Shown here: positions 35,689-43,313 of the stretch, one piece after another
Position numbering within the stretch: position 1 is the stretch's first letter
Layout of the letters: every line of letters starts with the position of its first letter
Assembly (NCBI RefSeq): GCF_016805305.1
Contig: NZ_JAERQN010000004.1
Coordinates: forward strand, 248,001-312,000
Source of the DNA: Falsiroseomonas ponticola
Lineage (GTDB): Bacteria; Pseudomonadota; Alphaproteobacteria; Acetobacterales; Acetobacteraceae
Reading direction: 5' to 3'
DNA: 64,000 nucleotides
Notes under the pieces: generated by a model
What the model was told of the DNA's origin: nothing
The model's database searches: none
The model's input: only the letters and a program-made list of their open reading frames with translations
Position numbers and translations under genes: made by a program

Positions 35689-35707
35689 TATCATGTTGTC
35701 CGGACAA
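35689..35707. promoter_or_regulatory. GntR-type operator 2 with overlapping -10 element
   Basis: TTGTCCGGACAA (35696-35707) is a perfect 12-bp palindrome, one base different from operator 1. TATCAT at 35689-35694 matches the sigma-70 -10 element in five of six positions on the plus strand, placing the palindrome across the expected transcription start of the isochorismatase/GntR operon. That is the expected place for autorepression. The -35 (near 35666) is poor. The site also faces the divergent Bug-protein gene. Confidence 0.6.
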
Positions 35708-35758
35708 GGCTATGCGGCACCGCCCCCCGGGGTCAACGCCGCAGGCAGGAGGACCCGC

Positions 35759-36472
35759 ATGCCGAGTGACACCGCACGCCCCTGGGACGTTTTCCTCACG
35801 GACGCCGATCGCGCCGTCCTGTCCAAGGGGCGCTTCGGCCGTCGCATGGGCTTCGGGCGTCGCGCGGCGGTCCTCGTCATCGATGCGCAGCGCTACATGG
35901 TGGGGGCGGAGGGTGATGACGCCGCCTGGCCCTCCTCCTGCGGCGCCATCGGCCGCGCATCGCTGGCCGCCGCCGCGCAGGTGGTCCGCGCCGCGCAGCA
36001 GGCCGGCGCGCCCTGCATCTTCACGCGCTTCGAACTCGATCCCGAAGGACGCGACATCGGCGTCTATGGCCGGAAGCGCGACCTGCTCCAGAGCCCGCAT
36101 TGGTGCCTGGCCGGCACGCGCGGCGCCGAACTGGCGGAGGGGATGGAGCCCCACGCCCGCGACCTGGTCTTCGTGAAGAAGAAGCCCTCCGCTTTCCACG
36201 GCACGCCATTGCTGGGCTACCTGATCGATCGCGGCATCGACACCGTCATCGTCACCGGTGGCGCCACCAGCAACTGCGTGCAGGCGACGGTCTTCGACGC
36301 CGCCTCCTACAACCTGCGCGCCATCGTGCCGCAGGAAGCCGTCTTCGACCGCATCCCCATCTCCCACGCCATCGCGCTGTTCGACATGGACCGGCAATTC
36401 GCCGATGTCCTGCCGATGGAGGAGGTGCTGGCCTGGCTCGGCACGCTGCGGGACGGGACGGCCCCCGCATGA
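35759..36472 (+). CDS. Isochorismatase-family cysteine hydrolase
   Basis: 237-aa alpha/beta hydrolase of the isochorismatase/N-carbamoylsarcosine amidase group. The triad is D42 (LVIDAQRY), a Lys in the run K140-K142 (FVKKKPSAF) and the nucleophile C173 (GATSNCVQAT). These enzymes open carbamoyl or amide bonds; maleamate, ureidoacrylate and biuret hydrolases belong here. AGGAGG 6 nt before the ATG fixes the start. The GntR gene overlaps its end by 4 nt. In the inferred pathway it would hydrolyse a half-amide or carbamoyl intermediate. Confidence 0.93.
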   Translation: MPSDTARPWDVFLTDADRAVLSKGRFGRRMGFGRRAAVLVIDAQRYMVGAEGDDAAWPSSCGAIGRASLAAAAQVVRAAQQAGAPCIFTRFELDPEGRDIGVYGRKRDLLQSPHWCLAGTRGAELAEGMEPHARDLVFVKKKPSAFHGTPLLGYLIDRGIDTVIVTGGATSNCVQATVFDAASYNLRAIVPQEAVFDRIPISHAIALFDMDRQFADVLPMEEVLAWLGTLRDGTAPA

Positions 36473-37218
36473 GCCGCCGCGCACCGCCCCGCCTCGGCCC
36501 GCGCTACGCCGCGCTGGCGGAGACGCTTGCCGCCGGCATCGCCGCCGGCCAGCCCGCGATCGGGGAGAACCTGCCCACCGAGGCGAAGCTGGCGGAGACG
36601 CATGGCGTCAGCCGCGCCACGGTGCGGGAAGCGCTGCGGCGCCTGCGCGACCAGGGCTTGGTGGAGCCCGTGCATGGCGTGGGCACCCGCGTCACCGCCC
36701 GCCGCCCGCGCCCGACCTATGAGATGGCGGTGCGGTCCCTCGCCGACCTCATGGGCTATGGCGGCCCGACGCAGCTGACGGTGACGAAGCGCGACCGCCT
36801 GGTGGTGGACCCCGCGCTCGGCGCGCTGCTCGGTGATGGCGCGGGGGTGGAGATGGCGCGCATCACCGGCATCCGCACCGCCGCCGGCACGGACCCGACG
36901 CCGCTGGCGGCGGTGGAGATGTTCGTCCCCGCCCCCTTCGCCGCCGCCGCCGAACGGCCGGAGGTCGGCCGCACGCCGATCTACCGCCTGATCGAACGGC
37001 AGTGGAAGATCCCCGTGGTGGACATGCGGCAGGAGATCGCGGCCCTGTCCCTGCCCCGCGCCGCCGCCCATGCGCTGGGCGTGCGCGCCGGCACGCCGGG
37101 GCTCCGCATCGTGCGCCGCTTCTACGGGCCGAAGGCGCTGCTGCTGGAAGCCACGGTGAACCTGCACGCGGCCTCGCCCCGCTTCGCCTACGCCATCCGC
37201 CTGTCATCGCCGGAGTGA
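36469..37218 (+). CDS. GntR/HutC-family transcriptional regulator
   Basis: 249-aa regulator. The N-terminal winged helix has the GntR signature ENLPTEAKLAETHGVSRATV followed by REALRRLRDQGLVEPVHGVGT. From about residue 85 a UTRA effector domain of the HutC type follows (TPIYRLIERQWKIPVVDMRQ, the LGVRAGTPGLRIVRRFYG core). It is coupled to the isochorismatase gene by an ATGA overlap and probably represses its own operon through the 35696-35707 palindrome and the CoA-transferase operon through 33573-33586. The effector is likely a pathway intermediate. Confidence 0.93.
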   Translation: MSRRAPPRLGPRYAALAETLAAGIAAGQPAIGENLPTEAKLAETHGVSRATVREALRRLRDQGLVEPVHGVGTRVTARRPRPTYEMAVRSLADLMGYGGPTQLTVTKRDRLVVDPALGALLGDGAGVEMARITGIRTAAGTDPTPLAAVEMFVPAPFAAAAERPEVGRTPIYRLIERQWKIPVVDMRQEIAALSLPRAAAHALGVRAGTPGLRIVRRFYGPKALLLEATVNLHAASPRFAYAIRLSSPE

Positions 37219-37281
37219 CAACGGGCCTGGACCTTCGCGCTGACAGGGCGATACTGCGCCCCGATTCATCCGGGACCCGCC

Positions 37282-38220
37282 ATGACCCTCGCCGGCCTGT
37301 CGCTGCGTGACCTGGAATACCTGCTGGCCGTGGCGGAGCATCTGAGCTTCGGCCGCGCCGCCCAGGCCTGCGCCGTCAGCCAGCCCACCCTCTCCGCCCA
37401 GATCCGCAAGGTGGAGGAGCTGCTGAAGATCGAGGTCTTCGAACGCGCGCCGCGTGGCGTGCTGGTGACATCCCGCGGCGCGGAGGTGGTGGCCCAGGCC
37501 CGCCTGGTGGTGGCGGAAGCGCGAAGGCTGTTCGAGGTCGCGGCCGCCGGCAATGCGCCGCTGGAGGGCACTTTCCGCCTCGGCGTCATCGCCACCCTCG
37601 GCCCCTACCTCGTCCCCTTCCTGTTGAAGCCGCTGCGCGCCCGCTTCCCGCATCTGCGGCTGCTGCTGTCGGAGGGCTATACCCGGCAGCTTGCCCGCCA
37701 GGTGGAGGAAGGCGAACTCGACGCCATCCTCGCCGCCTCCCCCCTCCCCGGCCCCGAGCTGACGGAACTCAAGCTGTTCCGGGAGGAATTCGTCCTGGCC
37801 GTCCCGCGCGACCATGCGCTCGCCCGCGTGGAGGCGGTGCGGCGGGAGGATGTGCCCGTGCAGGACCTGATCCTGATGAGCGAGGGCCATTGCCTGCGCG
37901 AACACGCCCTGGCCTTCTACGCCGAGCGCCTGTCCGTGGACCGTCCCGAATTGCAGGCCGCGAGCCTGGAGACGCTTCGCCAGATGATCGCCGCCGGCGT
38001 CGGCGTTTCGCTGCTGCCGCAGCTCGCCGTGCAGGTCGGCGCGCTGCTGGATGACATGGTCGCCTATCGCCGCATCGGCGATGGCAGCATCTCCCGCGAC
38101 GTGGCGCTGTTCCACCGCCCGGGCTTCAGCCGCATCCGCGACGTGCGGCTGCTCCGCCAGGCCGTGCAGCAGATCCTGGCGGAGCAGAGCGCGGTGAAGG
38201 TGGCGGCGACGCTGGCCTGA
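37282..38220 (+). CDS. LysR-family regulator, OxyR-like with a single redox cysteine
   Basis: 312-aa LysR regulator. The helix-turn-helix is in RDLEYLLAVAEHLSFGRAAQ and SQPTLSAQIRKVEELL. The effector domain matches OxyR closely: SEGHCLREHALAFY corresponds to the peroxide-sensing loop, with C204 at the place of E. coli Cys199. The resolving Cys208 position is Tyr213, nine residues on, so no intramolecular disulfide can form there. It may sense through sulfenylation or be a paralogue with another signal. It stands alone and converges on the aldolase gene with a 3-nt gap. No catalase or alkyl hydroperoxide reductase gene is near. Confidence 0.9.
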   Translation: MTLAGLSLRDLEYLLAVAEHLSFGRAAQACAVSQPTLSAQIRKVEELLKIEVFERAPRGVLVTSRGAEVVAQARLVVAEARRLFEVAAAGNAPLEGTFRLGVIATLGPYLVPFLLKPLRARFPHLRLLLSEGYTRQLARQVEEGELDAILAASPLPGPELTELKLFREEFVLAVPRDHALARVEAVRREDVPVQDLILMSEGHCLREHALAFYAERLSVDRPELQAASLETLRQMIAAGVGVSLLPQLAVQVGALLDDMVAYRRIGDGSISRDVALFHRPGFSRIRDVRLLRQAVQQILAEQSAVKVAATLA

Positions 38221-38223
38221 CCG

Positions 38224-39006
38224 CTACTGCCGCCAGCTGCTGTCGGCCTGGTCCAGCTTCCGCAGCAGCCCCGGCCATTCCAGCAGCCCGTAGCGGCGGG
38301 ACGCCGAGAGGTCATAGGCCGCGCAGGATTTCGCCACGACCTCCGGGGATGGCATCTCGAGTTCCGTGTTGCAGGCCATGGCGGCGAGCTGTGCCTGGCA
38401 GGCACGCTCCATGCCCCACATCGCGATGAAGGCCTCCGGCACGCTCTCCCCCAGCGTCAGCAGGCCGTGGTTCTTGAGGATGCAGTAGTTCTTCTCGCCG
38501 ATGCTCTTCGCCAGCAGGTCGCGCTCGGAGGGATCGCGCTCCGGCCCCCGGAAATCGTGGTAGGCGACCCGGCCATAGAAGCGCGTCGCCGTCTGCGTCA
38601 GCGGCAGCAGCCCGCATTTCAGCGCGGAGACCGCCATGCCCGCGATGGTGTGCGTGTGCATCGCCGCCATCGCATCCGGCCGCGCGCGGTACAGCGCGCT
38701 GTGGATGGTGAAGCCGGCCTTGTGCAGCCCATAGGGCAGTTCCGGCTTGTAGAGGACCTCGCCCTCGATCGTGACCTTCAGCAGTGAGGATGCCGTGATC
38801 TCCCCGAACAGCATGCCGTTCGGGTTGATCAGGAACTGGTCCGGCGCATCGGGCACGCGGGCGGAGATGTGGGTGTAGATCATGTCCGACATGCCGTAGC
38901 CGTCGCAGAGCCGGTAGGCCGCGGCGAGGTCGAGCCGCGCCTTCCATTCCGCGTCGCTGACGGAAGCCTGGATGGGCGCGATCTCGAGCGGTCCGAACTG
39001 GGTCAT
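38224..39006 (-). CDS. Class II aldolase/adducin family protein
   Basis: 260-aa protein of the fuculose-phosphate aldolase/adducin fold. The zinc-site pattern is present: AAMHTHTIAGMAVSA supplies two His, and ILKNHGLLTLGES the third. DMIYTHISARVP and FLINPNGMLFGEIT are typical of the non-sugar-phosphate subgroup that includes decarboxylases and 3-hydroxy acid lyases. I chose the ATG at 39006, with AGGA upstream. The Bug-protein gene lies 13 nt upstream on the same strand, so the pair is an uptake-plus-enzyme unit. Confidence 0.92.
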   Translation of the reverse strand: MTQFGPLEIAPIQASVSDAEWKARLDLAAAYRLCDGYGMSDMIYTHISARVPDAPDQFLINPNGMLFGEITASSLLKVTIEGEVLYKPELPYGLHKAGFTIHSALYRARPDAMAAMHTHTIAGMAVSALKCGLLPLTQTATRFYGRVAYHDFRGPERDPSERDLLAKSIGEKNYCILKNHGLLTLGESVPEAFIAMWGMERACQAQLAAMACNTELEMPSPEVVAKSCAAYDLSASRRYGLLEWPGLLRKLDQADSSWRQ

Positions 39007-39019
39007 TCTCGTCTGTCCT

Positions 39020-39988
39020 TCAGGAATCGCCGCGGATGCCGGCACGCTGGATCACGTCGCGCCAGCGGGGGATCTCGGCGGTCAGCTGCGCGGTCAGCGC
39101 GGCCGGGCCATCCATGCGCACGATGGCGGCGGCGGTGTTGAGGCGGTTCAGCAGGTCCTCGTCACTTCGCATCGCCGTCAGCTCCGCCACCAGCCGGCCC
39201 ATCAAGGCATCGGGCATCCCCTTCGGCGCGAACATCGCGAACCAGTTGGGCGCGGCATAGCCGGGCACGAATTCCGCGATGGCCGGGATCTCCGGCACGG
39301 CCGGAACGCGCGCCGGCATCGTCATGCCCAGCAGCCGCGCGCGGCCCTGGCGGTAATGCGCCAGCACCTCCACCGTGCTGCCGAAGACGAAGTCGATCTC
39401 CCCCGTATAGATCGCATTCACCGCCTGGCTAACGCCGCGATAGGGCACATGGGTGATGTCGATATTCGCGAGCGCCCCGAACTGCGCCGCCGCCAGGTGG
39501 TTGGCCGAACCGACGCCGCCCGAGCCATAGGTCAGCCGCCCCGGCGCCGCGCGTGCCGCCGCGATCAGCGCGGGCAGGTCGGCGAAGCGGCTGTCGGCGC
39601 GCACCATCAGCCCGGCCGGCACGTCGCACACCACCGTCAGCGGCGCCAGGTCCCGCAGCGGGTCGAAGTTCAACTGCGCCTGCAAGGTCGGCAGGATGGC
39701 GATGGAGGAGGAGATGAAGAGCAGCGTCGCGCCATCCGGCTCGCTCCGCGCCACCGCCTGCGCGCCGAGCCCGCCGCCGACGCCGGGCCGGTTCTCCACG
39801 ATGAAGGTGGCGCCCATCCGCCGGCTCAGACGGTCCGCGATGATGCGCGCCGGCACGTCCTGCGGGCCGCCGGCGGCGAAGGGGATGATGATGCGGACCT
39901 GGCGCACCGGCCAGGCTTCCTGGGCGCGCAGGACGGAGGGCGCCAGCAGCGCGCCCCCGGCGTAGAGCAGGACCTGCCTGCGTTGCAT
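39020..39988 (-). CDS. Bug-family (TctC-like) transporter binding protein
   Basis: 322-aa periplasmic protein with signal MQRRQVLLYAGGALLAPSV ending at RAQ. It has WPVRQVRIIIPFAAGG, VENRPGVGGGLG, EPDGATLLF instead of PDGYT, and HVPYRGVSQAVNAI. The altered loop suggests a divergent ligand. It leads the two-gene operon with the class II aldolase. The 187-nt gap to the divergent TTT operon contains the promoter candidate listed at 40100-40129 and an inverted repeat GGCG-GGACAAACT-CGCC near 40137-40153. Confidence 0.94.
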   Translation of the reverse strand: MQRRQVLLYAGGALLAPSVLRAQEAWPVRQVRIIIPFAAGGPQDVPARIIADRLSRRMGATFIVENRPGVGGGLGAQAVARSEPDGATLLFISSSIAILPTLQAQLNFDPLRDLAPLTVVCDVPAGLMVRADSRFADLPALIAAARAAPGRLTYGSGGVGSANHLAAAQFGALANIDITHVPYRGVSQAVNAIYTGEIDFVFGSTVEVLAHYRQGRARLLGMTMPARVPAVPEIPAIAEFVPGYAAPNWFAMFAPKGMPDALMGRLVAELTAMRSDEDLLNRLNTAAAIVRMDGPAALTAQLTAEIPRWRDVIQRAGIRGDS

Positions 39989-40099
39989 GGTGTTTCCTCC
40001 TTGGCGGGCGCGGTGGACCGCGCCTCTTGCGGCGCATGTTGCATGGCGGCGGCAACCCCGTCACCCCGCCCGCTAATGCAGGCGTGACGGCGGGGGGTT

Positions 40100-40129
40100 T
40101 TGCGTCCGTCGCCAAAAGGGTTCTATCTT
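40100..40129 (+). promoter_or_regulatory. Promoter candidate for the TTT transporter operon
   Basis: TTGCGT (40100-40105), an 18-nt spacer and TATCTT (40124-40129) resemble a sigma-70 promoter. They lie in a relatively AT-rich stretch about 45 nt before the binding-protein ATG, which has GGGGAG at 10 nt. Both hexamers deviate from consensus. Confidence 0.33.
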
Positions 40130-40175
40130 TCCCATCAGGCGGGACAAACTCGCCATATCTGGGGAGAAAGCGACC

Positions 40176-41294
40176 ATGGCTGACCGCGAGGGCGTGATGA
40201 ACGCCGGACGCCGCGACCTCATCCGCCTCGGCGCCGGGCTTGGGGTGGCGGCGGCGCTGCCGGGCGCGGCGCGGGCCCAGGATTTCGCCGGCCGCACCAT
40301 CGAATGGATCATCCCCATGTCGGTGGGCGGCGGGTCCGATACCTGGGCGCGCTTCCACCTGCCCTTCCTCAACCGCCACATGGCGGGCAACCCCACCATC
40401 GTCGTCCGCAACATCACCGGCGGCGGCGGCATCAACGGCACCAACCAGTTCGCCGCAAGGGCGCGGCCGGATGGGCTCACCATCCTCGGCACCACCGCCT
40501 CCATCCAGTTCCCCTTCCTGCTCGGCGATCCGCGCGTGCGCTACGACTACGCGAACTGGGTGCCGGTCCTGGCCTCCCCCACCGGCGGCGTCCTCTACAT
40601 CCGGCCGGAGGTCGGCGTGCGCGGGCCTGGCGACATCGCGAAGCTGCGCGCGACGACGGGCCTGAAATTCGGCAGCCAGGGGCCGACCTCGCTCGACATG
40701 GTGCCGGCGCTGGCCTTCGAGCTGCTGGGCATCGACGTGCAGGTGGTGATGGGCATGCAGGGCCGCGGCCAGGGGCGGCTGGCCTTCGAACGCGGCGAGA
40801 CGCCGATCGATTACCAGACCAGCTCCGCCTACATCTCCCAGGTCATGCCCCTGGTGCGGGAGGGCAAGGCCGTGCCGCTATGCAGCTGGGGCAGCCTGAA
40901 CGATGCCGGCGAACTCGTTCGCGACAGCAATTTCCCGGACCTTCCGCACTTCGCGGAATTCCTGCAGGCCGCGACGGGCCGCGCCCCCTCCGGCCCCGCC
41001 TGGGAAGCCTGGAAGGCGCTCTTCGTCGCCGGCTTCGGCGCGCAGAAATTCGTCGTGCTGCCGAAATCCACGCCGGCCAACCTGGTGAACGCCTACAAGG
41101 AGGCCTTCCGCAAGACGATCGCCGATGCCGAATACCGGGAGAAGCGCGGCCCCGTGATCGGCGAGTACAACGAGACGGTCGGCGAGCCCGCCGACCGCGC
41201 CTATGCCGCCGCCACCACCATGGCGCCGGAGGTCCGGCAATGGACGCGGGACTGGCTGCAGCGCCGCTTCAACCACACGCTCGGTCGCGAATAG
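40176..41294 (+). CDS. TctC-type binding protein of the tripartite tricarboxylate transporter
   Basis: 372-aa periplasmic protein, about 50 residues longer than the Bug proteins in this window. The Tat-like signal is GRRDLIRLGAGLGVAAALPG, cleaved near ARA. The mature part starts DFAGRTIEWIIPMSVGGGSD, has VRNITGGGGINGTN and RPDGLTILGT, and differs from Bug paralogues in its second half. It lies directly before the TctA-TctB fusion gene, making it the dedicated receptor. An internal ATG (MNAGRR) seven codons in is an alternative start. Ligand: probably a di- or tricarboxylate. Confidence 0.92.
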   Translation: MADREGVMNAGRRDLIRLGAGLGVAAALPGAARAQDFAGRTIEWIIPMSVGGGSDTWARFHLPFLNRHMAGNPTIVVRNITGGGGINGTNQFAARARPDGLTILGTTASIQFPFLLGDPRVRYDYANWVPVLASPTGGVLYIRPEVGVRGPGDIAKLRATTGLKFGSQGPTSLDMVPALAFELLGIDVQVVMGMQGRGQGRLAFERGETPIDYQTSSAYISQVMPLVREGKAVPLCSWGSLNDAGELVRDSNFPDLPHFAEFLQAATGRAPSGPAWEAWKALFVAGFGAQKFVVLPKSTPANLVNAYKEAFRKTIADAEYREKRGPVIGEYNETVGEPADRAYAAATTMAPEVRQWTRDWLQRRFNHTLGRE

Positions 41295-41357
41295 CGCGCA
41301 ACGGGGCCCGCATCGCCGGTGCGGGCCCGATCGCCTTGCCTGGATGGATGACGCGCG

Positions 41358-43313
41358 ATGATCGAAGCCCTGCTCTCCGCCCTCGTGCAGCTGTCGAGTC
41401 CCGACCGGCTGGCCTACATGGCGCTCGGCGTCGCCATCGGCTACGCGATCGGCGTGCTGCCGGCCCTCGGCGGCCTGGCGGGCCTCTCCCTCGTGCTGCC
41501 CTTCATCTACGGGCTGGACCAGGTCTCCGCGCTGGCGATGCTGACGGGGCTCGTCGCCGTGGCGGCGACGGCGGATACCTATAGTTCCATCCTGATGGGC
41601 ATCCCCGGCTCCTCCGCCAGCCAGGCAACCATCCTGGACGGCTTCCCGATGGCCAGGCGGGGGGAAGCCGCGCGCGCTTTGTCCGCCAGCTTCATCGCTT
41701 CCATGATCGGCGGCCTGGTCGGCGCGGTGATCCTGAGCTGCGCGGTGCTGGTCGCGCGCCCGCTGATCCTGGCGCTGGGCACGGCGGAGCTGTTCATGCT
41801 GGCCGTGCTCGGCCTGTCCATGGTGGGCGTGCTGGCGGGGCGCAGCTTCGGCAAGGGGTTGGTGGCCTGCGGCCTCGGCCTCGCGCTCGGCACCATCGGA
41901 TCGGCGCCCGCCACCGCGGAATATCGCCTCGATTTCGGCACGCTCTACCTGAGTGACGGCCTACCCCTGCCCGTCCTCGTGCTGGCCATCTTCGCGCTGC
42001 CGGAGATCGTGGACCTTGCCCGCGGCGGCGGCACCATCTCCAAGACGGCGGAGTTGGGGAAAGGCTGGATGGCGGGGCTGCGCGACATCGCGACGCATTG
42101 GTGGCTGCTGCTGCGCACCTCCACCATCGGCAGCCTGCTCGGCGCCATCCCGGGGCTTGGCGGCAGCGTGACGGACTGGATCGTCTATGGCCATGCCGTG
42201 CAGACGGAGAAGAACGGCCAGTTCGGCAAGGGCGATGTCCGCGGCGTCATCGCCGTCGAAGCCTCCAACAACGCGCGGGAGGGCGGCGCGCTGGTGCCGA
42301 CGCTGTTCTTCGGCATCCCCTCCTCCGGCTCCATGGCCGTCTTCCTCGGCGGCATGACGCTGATCGGGATCGAGGCCGGGCCGCAACTCGTCGGCGAGCG
42401 GCTCGACCTGACCTACGCCATCATCTGGTCGCTGGCGATCGCCAACGTCATGGGCACGGGGCTCTGCTTCGTCACCTCGCCGCTGATCGCGAAGCTGACG
42501 ACGATCCGCTTCGGGCTGATCGCGCCCTTCATGGTGATGATCGTCTGCTTCGGCGCCTTCAACACCAGCCGGGACGCGGCGGATCTCTACCTGCTGCTGG
42601 CGGTCGGCGTGCTCGGCCTGTTCATGCGCCGCTTCGGCTGGCCGCGGCCGCCCTTCGTGGTGGGCTTCGTCCTCGCCCAGCCGATGGAGACCTACCTCTA
42701 CCAGGCCGTGCAGTTCTATGGCTGGAGCTTCGTGGAACGGCCTGGCGTGCTGATCATCGCCGCCATGATCGCGTTGTTCGTCTTCATCGGCGCCCGCCAG
42801 CGGCGCCTGGCCGATACGGATGACGAGAGCGACAAGCGCGGCCAGGCGCGGCCGCAGGCGATCTTCGCCCTCGTCCCCGTTGCCATCTTCGCGGCCGTGC
42901 TGCTGGACGCCACGAAGCACAGCTTCCTCGGCGCCGTCTTCCCCGGCATGGTCGCGGCGGCGATGCTGGTCATCAGCATCCCTATCGCGCTCAAGCTCGC
43001 CTTCGCGAAGGATCCGGGGTCCCTGCTGCATGACGGGGAGGAAGGTTCGGATGAAAGCCAGGGCGGCTTCTGGACCTACCTCTTCTGGTTCGCGGGCCTG
43101 ATCCTGGGCTCCGCCCTGGTCGGCTTCCTGATCGCCAGCATCGTCTTCTTCCTGGCCTTCCTGCGCCACGCCGCGAAATGCAGCTGGACCAAGACGCTGG
43201 TGCTGACCGCCATCGCCAATGGCGGCCTTGTGGCGGTGGCGGATATCCTCGTGCTCGACTTCCCCAATGGCCTGCTGCAATCCATGATCGACCTGCCCTG
43301 GCCGCTCCGATGA
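41358..43313 (+). CDS. tctA: TctA-TctB fused permease of the tripartite tricarboxylate transporter
   Basis: 651-aa membrane protein. Residues 1 to about 475 are TctA: about ten to twelve helices with GVLPALGGLAGLSLVLP, then ILMGIPGSSASQATILDGFP, the repeat GAIPGLGGSVTDWIVYGHA, and FGIPSSGSMAVFLGGM. After a charged linker (RQRRLADTDDESDKRGQARP) four more hydrophobic segments from about residue 500 to 640 have the size and layout of the small TctB subunit. No separate tctB gene is present, which supports a fusion. It imports a carboxylate using an ion gradient. The next gene overlaps its stop (ATGA). Confidence 0.93.
   Translation: MIEALLSALVQLSSPDRLAYMALGVAIGYAIGVLPALGGLAGLSLVLPFIYGLDQVSALAMLTGLVAVAATADTYSSILMGIPGSSASQATILDGFPMARRGEAARALSASFIASMIGGLVGAVILSCAVLVARPLILALGTAELFMLAVLGLSMVGVLAGRSFGKGLVACGLGLALGTIGSAPATAEYRLDFGTLYLSDGLPLPVLVLAIFALPEIVDLARGGGTISKTAELGKGWMAGLRDIATHWWLLLRTSTIGSLLGAIPGLGGSVTDWIVYGHAVQTEKNGQFGKGDVRGVIAVEASNNAREGGALVPTLFFGIPSSGSMAVFLGGMTLIGIEAGPQLVGERLDLTYAIIWSLAIANVMGTGLCFVTSPLIAKLTTIRFGLIAPFMVMIVCFGAFNTSRDAADLYLLLAVGVLGLFMRRFGWPRPPFVVGFVLAQPMETYLYQAVQFYGWSFVERPGVLIIAAMIALFVFIGARQRRLADTDDESDKRGQARPQAIFALVPVAIFAAVLLDATKHSFLGAVFPGMVAAAMLVISIPIALKLAFAKDPGSLLHDGEEGSDESQGGFWTYLFWFAGLILGSALVGFLIASIVFFLAFLRHAAKCSWTKTLVLTAIANGGLVAVADILVLDFPNGLLQSMIDLPWPLR

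Noticed and set aside
40137-40153. GGACAA-containing inverted repeat as a third GntR operator
   Set aside because: The repeat is GGCG-GGACAAACT-CGCC and lacks the TTGTCC half, so it does not match the TTGTCCGKACAA palindrome.
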